From Bradyrhizobium ottawaense (GTDB lineage: Bacteria > Pseudomonadota > Alphaproteobacteria > Rhizobiales > Xanthobacteraceae): DNA of 64,000 bases. Location: positions 1,774,001-1,838,000 of the forward strand of contig NZ_CP029425.2 in assembly GCF_002278135.3 (NCBI RefSeq), written 5' to 3'. A program made the position numbers and the translations under genes. Of the stretch, positions 24,713 through 33,623 are shown piece by piece (the first letter of the stretch is position 1; each line of letters opens with the position of its first letter). Below the pieces are notes generated by a model, which saw only the letters and a program-made list of their open reading frames with translations, searched no databases and was not told the DNA's origin.

Positions 24713-25987
24713 CTACCCCGGAATCCTCACCGGCAGCGTCTCGTACCCCTTGATGAAGCTCGAATAGATCCGCTTGGGCTCGCCGACCACCTCGATGCGG
24801 TCGAAGCGCTTCAGCATCTCTTCCCAGACGATGCGCAGCTGCAGCTCGGCGAGGCGCATGCCGACGCAGCGGTGGATACCGAAGCCGAAGGAGAGGTGGG
24901 TGCGCGGGCGCGGACGGTCGATGATGAAGTCGTTCGGCTTGTCGAACATCTCCTCGTCGCGGTTGCCGGAGACGTACCACATCACCACGCGGTCGCCCTT
25001 CCTGATGTGCTTGCCGCCGATCTCGGTGTCTTGCAAGGCGGTGCGGCGCATATGCGCCAGCGGCGTCTGCCAGCGGATCACCTCGGGCACCATGGAGTCG
25101 ATCAGCTCCGGATTGGCGCGCAGCTTGTCGTATTGCTCCGGGTTCTCGCTCAGCGCCAGCACCGAGCCGGTCATGGTGTTGCGCGTGGTGTCGTTGCCCC
25201 CGACGATGAGCAGGATGATGTTGCCCATGAGGTTCTCGGGGTCCATGTGGCGCGTGGCATCGTTGTGCGCCATCAGCGACAGCAGATCGTTGCGCGGTGC
25301 GGAGTTGACGCGCTCGTTCCACAGCTTTGACATGTAGGCGTAGCACTCGTCCATCTCGCGGCGGCGCTCTTCGGCGGAGGCGACGATGCCGCTCTTGGGC
25401 AGCGCGGTCGAAACGTCCGACCAGCGCGTCAGCTTGCGCCGCTCCTCCCAGGGGAAGTCGAACAGGGTCGCGAGCATCTGCGTCGTCAGCTCGATCGAGA
25501 CGCGCTCGACGAAGTTGAAGGTCTCGTTGCGCGGCAGATTGTCGAGCACGGTCTGCGAGCGCTGCCGGATCAGCTTTGCCAGCTCGTCCAGATGTGTCGG
25601 CGTGAACATCGGCGACACCGTCTTGCGCTGCGACGAATGCCTGGGCTGGTCCATCGCGATGAAGCTCGGATAGTCGTAGCCTTCCGGCACGTCGCGGATC
25701 GAGATGCCGCCGAGCGTGGAGTCCGAGGAAAAGATGCCGTGATTGGTGTCGACATGCATGATGTCGTTGTATTTCACCACCGACCAGTACGGCTCGATCG
25801 GCGCGTTGGTGCAGTAATGCACCGGCTCTTCCTTGCGCAGACGCTCGAACCACGGCCACAGCGTGTCGTCCTGGAACAGCCTGGGCGCGCCGGGGTGGAA
25901 TTGCGCCAACGGCGTCGCATAGGCCTCCTCGCGGGCCCTGCGCATGCGTTCGGCCTTGTCCACTTTAACGGGCGCTTGGATGTTCAT
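24713..25987 (-). CDS. Cytochrome P450, CYP153-like
   Basis: A 424-residue soluble P450. The I-helix oxygen motif is VGGNDTTRNTMTG, the ExxR motif is in VPEVIRWQTPLAHMRRTA, and the haem loop is FGFGIHRCVGMRLAELQ with Cys374. The stretches YWSVVKYNDIMHVDTNHGIF and HMRRTAL, and the ending EVVGEPKRIYSSFIKGYETL, resemble the CYP153 family, whose members hydroxylate terminal carbons of medium-chain alkanes and fatty acids. It needs a ferredoxin and reductase, neither of which is adjacent. The start at 25987 has TGGAG eight bases away. The second P450 gene lies directly upstream on the same strand. Confidence 0.9.
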   Translation of the reverse strand: MNIQAPVKVDKAERMRRAREEAYATPLAQFHPGAPRLFQDDTLWPWFERLRKEEPVHYCTNAPIEPYWSVVKYNDIMHVDTNHGIFSSDSTLGGISIRDVPEGYDYPSFIAMDQPRHSSQRKTVSPMFTPTHLDELAKLIRQRSQTVLDNLPRNETFNFVERVSIELTTQMLATLFDFPWEERRKLTRWSDVSTALPKSGIVASAEERRREMDECYAYMSKLWNERVNSAPRNDLLSLMAHNDATRHMDPENLMGNIILLIVGGNDTTRNTMTGSVLALSENPEQYDKLRANPELIDSMVPEVIRWQTPLAHMRRTALQDTEIGGKHIRKGDRVVMWYVSGNRDEEMFDKPNDFIIDRPRPRTHLSFGFGIHRCVGMRLAELQLRIVWEEMLKRFDRIEVVGEPKRIYSSFIKGYETLPVRIPG

Positions 25988-26012
25988 CGTCGTGGCTCCA
26001 GTTGGCTCTTCC

Positions 26013-26161
26013 TTCACCTCGCCCCGCTTGCGGGGAGAGGTCGGATCGCATCGTTAGATGCGATCCGGGTGAGGGGGACTCTCTGCGATTCGGCTGTCGC
26101 CGTCTTCGGGGAGAGAGCCCCTCACCCCTCCCTCTCCCCGTAAGAACGGAGGGAGGGTTTT
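26013..26161. repeat. Intergenic palindromic repeat, family A, copy 3
   Basis: About 149 bp between the two P450 genes, with ccccgcttgcggggagag at one side, the inverted pair ggatcgcatcgttagatgcgatcc inside, and a weaker right end. This variant carries the internal hairpin also seen, altered, at 61340-61365. Confidence 0.83.
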
Positions 26162-26166
26162 TCGTC

Positions 26167-27432
26167 TCACGCCGCAATCTTCACCGGCAGTTCTTCCAGA
26201 CCCTTCACGAAACTCGAATAGACCCGCTTGGGTTCGCCGACCACGTCGATATGATCGAACCGCTTCAGGATCTCCTCCCAGATGATCTTGAGCTGGAGTT
26301 CGGCAAGCCTGAGGCCGACGCAGCGGTGGATGCCGAAGCCGAACGACAGATGCGTGCGCGGGCGGGCGCGGTCAATGATGAATTCGTAGGGCTTCTCGAT
26401 CGCCTCCTCGTCGCGGTTGCCCGAGACGTACCACATCACGACCTTGTCACCTTTCTTGATCTCTTTGCCCCGGAACCCGAAGTCGGCGAGCGCCGTGCGC
26501 CGCATATGCGCCAGCGGCGTCTGCCAGCGGATCACTTCGGGCACGAAGCTGTCGAGCAGAGCGGGATTTTCGCGCAGCTTGCGATACTGCTCGGGATGCT
26601 GGCTCAGCGCGTGGAGCGAGCCCGACATGGTGTTGCGCGTGGTGTCGTTGCCGCCGACGATCAAAAGCACGAGATTGCCGAGGAAGTTCTTGGCGTCCAT
26701 GTCGCGGGTCGCGGCGCCATGCGCCATCATCGAGAGCAGGTCGCTCTTCGGCGGCTGCGCGATGCGCTCCTTCCACAGCCGCGCGAAATAGCCGGCGCAT
26801 TCGGTCAGCTCGGCCTGCCGCTCGTCCTCGGTGGCGACGAGTCCGTCAGGCCCGGGAATGGTGGTGGCGATGTCGGACCAGCGCGTCAGCTTGCGGCGGT
26901 CCTCCCAGGGAAAGTCGAACAGCACCGCCAGCATCTGCGTCGTCAGCTCGATCGAGACGCGATCGACCCAGTCGAACACCTCGCCGCGGGGCAGATTGTC
27001 CAGGCACTCGGCCGAGCGCTTGCGGATGTTGAGGGCGAGATTGTCCAGATGCGTCGGCGTGAACATCGGCGCCACGGTCTTGCGCTGCGCCGCATGGCGC
27101 GGCGGGTCCATCGAGATGAAGCTCTCGCGGCGCAGGTCCGGATCGATGTCGCGGATGGTGATGCCGCCGAGGGAGGAGGCCGAGGAGAACACCGAATGGT
27201 TGGTCTCGATCTCCATGATGTCGTTGTAGCGCGTCACCGACCAGTACGGGCCGAACATCGAGTCCTTGCAGTAGTGCACGGGATCTTCGCGGCGCAGCCG
27301 ATCGAAATACGGCCAGAACGTATCGGTCCTGAACAATTCCGGATCGCCCGGATCGAATTGCTCCAGCGGCAGTGTCGTGGCGCGCTCGCGAAGGGCGTCG
27401 AGCTTGGCCGCGCTCTCGATGGTCCCATGCAT
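26167..27432 (-). CDS. Cytochrome P450, CYP153-like (tandem paralogue)
   Basis: A 421-residue P450 very similar throughout to the one encoded next to it. It has VGGNDTTRNTMSG, VPEVIRWQTPLAHMRRTA and FGFGIHRCVGLRLAELQ with Cys371. The shared CYP153-like features suggest terminal hydroxylation of an aliphatic chain. The start at 27432 is chosen because GGGAG lies seven bases upstream; two upstream in-frame ATGs are less well placed. The differences cluster in the N-terminal third and around the B-C region, which is where substrate contacts usually lie, so the two copies may differ in substrate. Confidence 0.9.
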   Translation of the reverse strand: MHGTIESAAKLDALRERATTLPLEQFDPGDPELFRTDTFWPYFDRLRREDPVHYCKDSMFGPYWSVTRYNDIMEIETNHSVFSSASSLGGITIRDIDPDLRRESFISMDPPRHAAQRKTVAPMFTPTHLDNLALNIRKRSAECLDNLPRGEVFDWVDRVSIELTTQMLAVLFDFPWEDRRKLTRWSDIATTIPGPDGLVATEDERQAELTECAGYFARLWKERIAQPPKSDLLSMMAHGAATRDMDAKNFLGNLVLLIVGGNDTTRNTMSGSLHALSQHPEQYRKLRENPALLDSFVPEVIRWQTPLAHMRRTALADFGFRGKEIKKGDKVVMWYVSGNRDEEAIEKPYEFIIDRARPRTHLSFGFGIHRCVGLRLAELQLKIIWEEILKRFDHIDVVGEPKRVYSSFVKGLEELPVKIAA

Positions 27433-27833
27433 GACCGTTCTCCCTGGCATGTACCGCGCGTTCTCGTTGAATTCTGCGCTGCGGTATTTGATGTGCAATT
27501 ACAGCCGGTTATCTGCGCCGGAGCAAGGGAGAGTTTTGTCACATCCAACCTTTGCGAGAGGGTGGATGTGAAGCCCGAATGGAGCCACCGGGTCGGCGCA
27601 AAGCGCCGCCCGATGACAGGCTCCGCGTCATCCGGGGCCGGCGTCGCTTGGGGCACGATCACGGATTACGCTGACGGGATCTCGATCAGCGTGACCCTCC
27701 GCACACCGTTTGTCGTGAAAACGTGCCAGAAACCGACTGGAATCAAGGTAAATCGAACCCCGCCATCTTGGGGGCCGACCAACCTCTGATCTATAGTTTG
27801 ACCCGATCAAGACCGCATCCCGAGGTTGCCGCC
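27433..27833. other. 401-bp gap with a hairpin and repeat-like sequence
   Basis: No gene was found. An inverted repeat with 9-bp perfect arms (tcacatcca at 27539-27547, tggatgtga at 27563-27571) lies in the left half. From about 27575 to 27700 the sequence resembles eroded copies of the cccggattacgct type of intergenic element. The promoter of the upstream P450 gene must lie in the left part, and that of the DUF898 gene in the right part. Confidence 0.5.
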
Positions 27834-28988
27834 GTGAACGACATGCAATGGACCCCCATCGGCTCCGAGCCCTTACCGCCGCCGCTGCCGCCCACGCGGG
27901 TCGATTTCAGCGGTGACCGCTCCGAGTTCCGCAAAATGGTCACCAAGGGTGCCATGCTGGAGCTGGTCACCTTCGGCTTCTACCGGTTCTGGCTCGTCAC
28001 CGACATCCGTCGTCATCTGTGGGCGAACACCGGGATCGACGGCGATGCCGCCGAATATACCGGCCGCGCCAAGGAGCTGCTGGTCGGCTTCCTGTTCGCG
28101 CTCGCGATCCTGGTGCCGATCTACCTCGCCTACTTCCTGATCGGCATCGAGTTCGAGCGCTGGCAGGGGTTTGCCTCGACGCCGCTGTTCATCGGCTTCT
28201 ACGCCTTCGGCCAGTTCGCGATTTTTCGCGCGCGACGTTACCGGTTGACGCGCACCGTTTGGCGCGGCGTCCGCTTCTGGATGGACGGCTCGGGCTGGGC
28301 CTATTCGTTCCGCGCCATGGCGTGGGGCTTGCTCGTGTTCCTGACGCTCGGCCTGGCGCTGCCCTGGCGCGAGGCCGCGCTCGAACGCTACAAGATGCAG
28401 CACACCCATTACGGCGATCTCCGCGGCGATTTTGAGGGCAACGGCTGGACCTTCTTCAAGCGCGGTTGGTGGCTGTGGCTGCTCAGCCCGATCGCGCTGG
28501 TGATCTTCCCGCTTGCGCCGTTCTTCTATGCGGAATTCAAGGCGCGCGAGTGGCGCTGGTGGCTCGACGGCATCCGCATCGGCGGCGTCAGCCTGTCCTC
28601 GGACCTGCCGCACGATGCCTTCTACGGCCTGTACTGGAAGGTGATCGGCTGGTGGACGCTGCTCTCGATGGTGTTCTCCGCCTATCTCGGCGGCAGCGCC
28701 TTAGCGGTCGTCCAGCTGAGCGGCGTTCCGGCCGATCAGGTGTTCGGCTCCGACAATGCCGCCAGGAGCATCCCGATGGTGGTGATGATGGTGATCGGCT
28801 ATCTCGCGCTGGCGCTTGCGATCAACATCGTCATGCGGGTCTATCTTCAGCGTGATCTCTGGGCCAAGGTGCTGGAGACCGTCAAGGTGCACGACATCGG
28901 CGCGGCGTCGGATGTGCAGGGGCGCGGCGTACTTGCCAGCGCGCTCGGCGAAGGTTTTGCCGACGGGCTCGATGTCGCGGGATTCTGA
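27834..28988 (+). CDS. DUF898 (YjgN-like) membrane protein
   Basis: A 384-residue protein with about six membrane segments and the aromatic/basic patches usual for DUF898: FGFYRFWLVTDIRRHLW, GRAKELLVGFLFALAI, and a repeat of similar blocks in the C-terminal half (YYGLYWKVIGW-type). Function is unknown in general. GTG at 27834, with GAGG seven bases upstream, is the likely start; the frame is open to 27723 without a site. It is followed 3 bases later by a membrane-bound M48 protease gene, a common pairing for DUF898. Confidence 0.85.
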   Translation: MNDMQWTPIGSEPLPPPLPPTRVDFSGDRSEFRKMVTKGAMLELVTFGFYRFWLVTDIRRHLWANTGIDGDAAEYTGRAKELLVGFLFALAILVPIYLAYFLIGIEFERWQGFASTPLFIGFYAFGQFAIFRARRYRLTRTVWRGVRFWMDGSGWAYSFRAMAWGLLVFLTLGLALPWREAALERYKMQHTHYGDLRGDFEGNGWTFFKRGWWLWLLSPIALVIFPLAPFFYAEFKAREWRWWLDGIRIGGVSLSSDLPHDAFYGLYWKVIGWWTLLSMVFSAYLGGSALAVVQLSGVPADQVFGSDNAARSIPMVVMMVIGYLALALAINIVMRVYLQRDLWAKVLETVKVHDIGAASDVQGRGVLASALGEGFADGLDVAGF

Positions 28989-28991
28989 GCT

Positions 28992-30104
28992 GTGACTGAC
29001 GTATTTGCCGAGGCGCCGGCGCAGGCCGCCAAGCCGACCATCTTCTTCGACGGCACGTCGAGCCGCCGGCGGCAGGTGACGCTGACGTTCGCCGACGCGC
29101 TCGATATCCTTGAGGAGGGCGGAACGCCGGTTCGCTGGTCCTATGCTGACATTCGCCGCGCCGACAGTCCGCCCGGGATTTTGCGTCTGGCTTGCACCAC
29201 GGCGCCGCCGCTGGCGCGGCTCGAGATCCGCGACGCCGTACTCGCGGCAGACGTGACCATCCGCTGCACCCATCTCGACGAGCACCGGACCTCGCGCCGC
29301 GGCGTCGCAAAAATCGTCGGCTGGTCGGTGGCCGCCACCGTCTCCATCGTCTGCGTCGTGCTGTTCGGCGTGCCGCTCGCCGCCGACCGCCTCGCGCCGC
29401 TGGTGCCGAAACCGATCGAGCGGCGCATCGGCGATGCCTCCGAAGTCCAGGTGAAGACCATCTTCGGCCGCAGCGTGTGCGAAGACCCCGCGGGCAAGGC
29501 CGCGTTCACAAAGCTGGTCAACCGCCTGCGCGATGCCGCCGGCCTCGACGACGATTCCATGACGGCGGGCGTGCTGCCGACCGCGGTGCCGAACGCGTTC
29601 GCGCTGCCCGGCGGCAAGGTCTACGTGCTGAGGGGCCTGCTCGACAAGGCGCAAAACCCCGACGAGCTCGCCGGCATCCTCGCCCACGAGCTCGGCCATC
29701 TCAAGCATTACGACAACATGCGCGGCCTGATCTACAACGGCGGCACGTCGTTCCTGATCGGCCTGTTGTTCGGCGACGTCACCGGCTCATCCGCCGTGAT
29801 CTTTGCCTCGCGCACCGTCGTCGAAGCCTCCTATTCGCGCGAGGCCGAGACCGCCGCCGATACGTTCGCGATCGAGATCATGCACAAGCTCGGCCGTTCG
29901 CCGAAGCCCGCGGCCGAGCTGATGTTCCGCATCACCGGCAAGGAGGGCGGCTCCACGCTCACGTCGATCCTCGCCAGCCACCCGCTGACCGAGGACCGCC
30001 TCGCCCGCATGACCAGGGAAGATCGCCCGGCCAGCGGCCCGCCGCTGCTGACGGACAAGGAATGGCAGTCACTGAAGGGGATTTGCGGCAGCGGGAAGGT
30101 GTGA
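28992..30104 (+). CDS. Membrane-anchored M48 family zinc metalloprotease
   Basis: A 370-residue protein. After about 105 residues of soluble domain there is a single membrane helix (IVGWSVAATVSIVCVVLFGV), then a peptidase domain with the zinc motif AHELGHLKHYDN, and a downstream Glu ligand region in EAETAADTFAIEIMHKLG. This layout matches M48 peptidases that degrade misfolded membrane or periplasmic proteins. The GTG start is at 28992, three bases after the DUF898 stop, so the two genes are co-transcribed. Confidence 0.9.
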   Translation: MTDVFAEAPAQAAKPTIFFDGTSSRRRQVTLTFADALDILEEGGTPVRWSYADIRRADSPPGILRLACTTAPPLARLEIRDAVLAADVTIRCTHLDEHRTSRRGVAKIVGWSVAATVSIVCVVLFGVPLAADRLAPLVPKPIERRIGDASEVQVKTIFGRSVCEDPAGKAAFTKLVNRLRDAAGLDDDSMTAGVLPTAVPNAFALPGGKVYVLRGLLDKAQNPDELAGILAHELGHLKHYDNMRGLIYNGGTSFLIGLLFGDVTGSSAVIFASRTVVEASYSREAETAADTFAIEIMHKLGRSPKPAAELMFRITGKEGGSTLTSILASHPLTEDRLARMTREDRPASGPPLLTDKEWQSLKGICGSGKV

Positions 30105-30111
30105 ACTTCTC

Positions 30112-30741
30112 TTACCGCGTCCCGTAAGCGCGGTCGCCGGCGTCGCCGAGGCCCGGCAGGATGAACCCGTTCTCGTCGAGGCCCTCGTCCACCGCCGCGG
30201 TCCAGATCGGCACGTCCGGATGCAAGCCGCGCAGCCGTTCGAGGCCTTCCGGGGCGGCGATCAGGCAGGCGAGGCGGATGTCCCTGGCGCCGCGCTCCTT
30301 CAGGCGGTCGATGGCAGCGACAGCCGTGTTGGCGGTGGCGACCACCGGGGTCACCACGATCGCGAGGCGCTCGCCGAGGTCGGACGGCGATTTGAAGAAA
30401 TACTCGACCGCCGCAAAGCTGTGCGGCTCGCGGTAGAGTCCGATATGGGCGACGCGCGCGGTCGGCACCAAATCCATCATGCCGTCGACGAAGGTGGTGC
30501 CGGCGCGCAGCATCGGCACGAACACCAGCTTCTTGCCGGCGATCTTGGCCGAGTGCATCGTCGCCAGCGGCGTCTCGATGACGGTGTCAGCAAGCGGCAG
30601 GTCGCGCGTCACCTCGTAGCACAAGAGCATGCCGATCTCCTTGATCAGCTCGCGGAACGACTTTGTTGAAATCGATTTGTCCCGCACCAGCGTCAGCTTG
30701 TGCTGCACCAGCGGGTGATCGACGATCGTGACGCCTTCCAT
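30112..30741 (-). CDS. upp: Uracil phosphoribosyltransferase, URC-cluster type
   Basis: A 209-residue UPRT: opening [36 protein letters not shown], and the uracil-binding end [17 protein letters not shown]. The PRPP loop, normally DPMLATGGT, reads TPVVATANT at residues 131-139, so the leading Asp and both Gly are changed. It is the last gene behind the URC4-like and URC1-like genes, the set needed in the yeast URC uracil degradation pathway, where UPRT makes UMP as an intermediate. It therefore probably serves degradation more than salvage. Confidence 0.9.
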   Translation of the reverse strand: MEGVTIVDHPLVQHKLTLVRDKSISTKSFRELIKEIGMLLCYEVTRDLPLADTVIETPLATMHSAKIAGKKLVFVPMLRAGTTFVDGMMDLVPTARVAHIGLYREPHSFAAVEYFFKSPSDLGERLAIVVTPVVATANTAVAAIDRLKERGARDIRLACLIAAPEGLERLRGLHPDVPIWTAAVDEGLDENGFILPGLGDAGDRAYGTR

Positions 30742-30792
30742 GATGGGATGCTCCTGAAATTCATCAAGTGAATGTGTGAGCGGCAGCGAGGA

Positions 30793-32031
30793 TTAGAAAA
30801 CCGTGCCGTCGCTGATGACCTTGAGCGGGGGGGAGCCATCGGGACGGCGCGCAAACGCAATGGCGCGGCCGGCGGCCCAGGTGCCGCCTTCCAAGATGCT
30901 GGCGAGCGGCAGCGACTCCGGCGAGCGACCGAGCTTGGTGCGGATGCGCTCCGCAAGCCGATCGAGCAGCGCGACGGTGAGCGCGCGCCATTCCACGACG
31001 AGCAGCGAATCCACCGCATGTGCGCGCTCGGCATCGGCGGCATCGCGCAGGCGCAGCACCTCGTGATCGACGAACAGGCCGCCGTTGCGGTATTCGGCAA
31101 GCCCGGTCAGGCCGTCGATGTCGGTGACCTCGAAGCCTGCGCGCTGCAGCGGCTCGATCAGCGAATAGCTCAGCCATTGCGACAGCTTGTGAAGGGGCAC
31201 GAGGCCCTCCGTTGAGTCGTTCGCCTTGATCGCCGGGTGGCGCCAGCAATCGCCAAGCGGAATCCCAGCAAGCTCCAGCCGCGATGGCCAGATCGGCCCG
31301 AGCTCGTTCAGCACGGCGGTCAGGATGGTGGGCGCGGCAATGGTGCCGCTCACAGCGCGAGCTGCGATATGATCGAACAGCCCGCCCGGCCGCGGCGCAT
31401 CGTGCCGTGCAAAAATCTCCGGGTAGTTCGCAACATGCTCGCCCAGGCGCCGCAGCAGATCCGCACGCCCTTCGAGGCCGAGCAGAGGGTTGGCATCGCT
31501 GACCTGAAACGCTGAGGTGAGGAAGGCGAGGGGCAGCTGTGCGAGCACATCCGCATCAGCCCTGAACGGCGCACGCGCATCGCCGGAAAAGAGCCCGCTC
31601 GCGAACATGTCGAGGCTCGCAATCGCAAGGCCCTCGGAGCGGCCGATGGCTTCGCCCGTCACCGCGTCGCGATAGCGCCACGCAGCGCCGGCGCCGGCAT
31701 CGAGCAGGACGGAGACGATCGCGAGGTCGAACTCGGCCCGCGCCCGCGCCGCGCGATCCGGCCATAATGCAGCGTCGGCAAGCCGCGCCCAGCGGTCGAC
31801 GCCGCCGAGCACGAAGTGACGCCAGCGCGCGTGGAAGGGCACGTCCAGCGTCGGATAGGCTTTTCGGGTGACCGCGATCACGGCGTCGGCAACGCCGTCC
31901 ATGCGGTCGAGATCGATCGTGAAGTGGCTCAAGCCGCCGGCAAGGCCGATCTCAAGCATCTCGCCGGCACGCGCGCGAACCGCTGCTGCGCTGAGCAGCG
32001 AGCGGGCTTCTCGTTCCAAAGAGTCCGACAT
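30793..32031 (-). CDS. URC4/Urg3 family protein (DUF1688), uracil degradation
   Basis: A 412-residue protein recognised by context and by its opening RARAGEMLEIGLAGGLSHFT and internal YRNGGLFVDHEVLRLR; it corresponds to Urc4 of Lachancea kluyveri, needed for uracil breakdown but of unresolved chemistry. It begins 7 bases after the URC1-like stop and is followed 51 bases later by upp, a three-gene operon. The frame is open to 32148, but the ATG at 32031 gives the expected N-terminus. No membrane segment or signal peptide. Confidence 0.85.
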   Translation of the reverse strand: MSDSLEREARSLLSAAAVRARAGEMLEIGLAGGLSHFTIDLDRMDGVADAVIAVTRKAYPTLDVPFHARWRHFVLGGVDRWARLADAALWPDRAARARAEFDLAIVSVLLDAGAGAAWRYRDAVTGEAIGRSEGLAIASLDMFASGLFSGDARAPFRADADVLAQLPLAFLTSAFQVSDANPLLGLEGRADLLRRLGEHVANYPEIFARHDAPRPGGLFDHIAARAVSGTIAAPTILTAVLNELGPIWPSRLELAGIPLGDCWRHPAIKANDSTEGLVPLHKLSQWLSYSLIEPLQRAGFEVTDIDGLTGLAEYRNGGLFVDHEVLRLRDAADAERAHAVDSLLVVEWRALTVALLDRLAERIRTKLGRSPESLPLASILEGGTWAAGRAIAFARRPDGSPPLKVISDGTVF

Positions 32032-32038
32032 CGCGCGA

Positions 32039-33295
32039 TCAGTATTTTTCCAGCGAGCGCCCGACCACGCCGTCCACGTCCTTCTCGGGCGCGATGTCGG
32101 TCGAGTAATAGCCGGCGGCCTTCTTCGCGGCGATCTCGACATGGGCATCGGCCGGAATCAGCTCCAGCGGGATCGGCACGCGCTCGACGATGTCGATGCC
32201 TTGGGAGGTCAGCGCGTCGTGCTTCATGTCGCTCATCGACAGGAAGCGGTCGATGCGCTTCAGGCCCAGCCAGTGGATCGTGTCCGGCATCAGCTGCTGG
32301 AAGCGTGCGTCCTGCACGCCGGCGACGCATTCGGTGCGCTCGAAATAGGCGGCGGCCGCGTCGCCATCCTCCTGGCGCTTGCGCGCGTTGTAGACCAGGA
32401 ATTTGGTGACCTCGCCGAGCGCGCGGCCTTCCTTGCGATTGTAGACGACGAGCCCGAGCCCGCCCTCCTGCGCGCCGCGTGCGGATTCCTCGATGCCGTG
32501 GATGAGATAGGGCCGGCAGGTGCAGATGTCGGAGCCGAACACATCGGACCCGTTGCACTCGTCATGCACGCGGCAGGTGATCTTGGTGCGATGGTCCGGC
32601 AGTTTCGTCACATCGCCGAACATGTAGACCGTGGTACCGCCGATCGGCGGCAGGAACACCTTCATGTCCGGCCGCGTGACGAGCTCGGGGAACATGCCGG
32701 CGGTCTGCTCGAACAGCGTGCGGCGCAGCTCGGTCTCGCCGGTGCCGAAGCGCGCCGCAAGGCCGGGCAGGTGCCAGACCGGATCGATCGCGATCTTCAC
32801 CACGGAGACGCTGCCATTGGCATGCACGACCTCACCGTCGGCGCGTAAGCGTTTCGCTGCCAGCGCCTCGCGGATCTCCGGCAGGTCGAGCCGCGCCCGC
32901 GTCACCGCGATGCTCGGGCGGATGTCGGAGCCTTCTGCGATCTCCTTGCCGAAATTCTCCGCGACCAGATGCCCCCAGGGATCGAGCGCGACGATCTTGG
33001 CGGGATCGCGCCATTGCTCGAACGGACCGATGGTTGCAGCCGGAAAGGTGTTGGTGAGGTCGGGCCTCCGAATCGGATCGAGCGCGCCGGCGGACACTGC
33101 GAGCGCGCGGTACATCGCATAGGACCCGCCATGGCTGCCGATCACGTTGCGATCCCCGGCGCGCGAGACCGTGCCGATGATCGGTCCGCGGGCGCGCGCG
33201 TCAGGGGCGCCCCAGTGGATCGGGAAGGCGGACTTCCGGCCCGGCTCCGGATGGGAGGTCAGGCGGATGTGGTCGGTACGGTTCGCGCGGCTCAT
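32039..33295 (-). CDS. URC1-type GTP cyclohydrolase II homologue, uracil degradation
   Basis: A 418-residue protein whose C-terminal half is a GTP cyclohydrolase II domain. The zinc motif is CRVHDECNGSDVFGSDICTC, with Cys247, Cys258 and Cys260 in the C-x10-C-x-C spacing of RibA. The long N-terminal region (about 1-205) is absent from RibA and is typical of Urc1, which opens the ring of a uracil nucleotide derivative and does not act in riboflavin synthesis. First gene of the URC operon. ATG 33295 has GGGAG seven bases upstream; that site abuts a terminator-like hairpin at 33308-33343. Confidence 0.87.
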   Translation of the reverse strand: MSRANRTDHIRLTSHPEPGRKSAFPIHWGAPDARARGPIIGTVSRAGDRNVIGSHGGSYAMYRALAVSAGALDPIRRPDLTNTFPAATIGPFEQWRDPAKIVALDPWGHLVAENFGKEIAEGSDIRPSIAVTRARLDLPEIREALAAKRLRADGEVVHANGSVSVVKIAIDPVWHLPGLAARFGTGETELRRTLFEQTAGMFPELVTRPDMKVFLPPIGGTTVYMFGDVTKLPDHRTKITCRVHDECNGSDVFGSDICTCRPYLIHGIEESARGAQEGGLGLVVYNRKEGRALGEVTKFLVYNARKRQEDGDAAAAYFERTECVAGVQDARFQQLMPDTIHWLGLKRIDRFLSMSDMKHDALTSQGIDIVERVPIPLELIPADAHVEIAAKKAAGYYSTDIAPEKDVDGVVGRSLEKY

Positions 33296-33307
33296 GACCA
33301 AACTCCC

Positions 33308-33343
33308 AAAAAGCCAACGGCCCGCCGCTCGGACGGGCCTGGC
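33308..33343 (-). promoter_or_regulatory. Terminator-like hairpin in the URC operon leader, candidate attenuator
   Basis: Read on the minus strand: gcca, ggcccg, a nine-base loop, cgggcc, two bulged bases, tggc, then five T. That is a ten-pair G+C-rich stem followed by a T-run, the form of an intrinsic terminator. No gene upstream reads toward it, since the next gene (33624) is divergent, so it interrupts only the URC leader. The T-run touches the GGGAG ribosome site of URC1. The remaining spacer (33344-33623) should hold both promoters; no further element is recognised. Confidence 0.6.
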
Positions 33344-33623
33344 TCGGTCGCGTTGCCGACGCGGAACATCGGCGACGCAAGCTCAATCCAACATATTGTA
33401 GCGGCAAGACGCGACAGACAAGTTAATCGTGCTGCGCGCCCCGGAAGGATCATTCCCGCGCCCGTCCGGATCGGCGGTCGACGCCGAAATGCTCCCTATA
33501 TCTATGTAATCGTTTGAATTTTTGAAAGGGGCGGGCGGCGCCTCGGCCTCCAAACGCGTGACTGGATAAAGCCCGTATATTCAGACATATCGACTGGATC
33601 GGCTGCCCGCCCCGGAGACCCCC

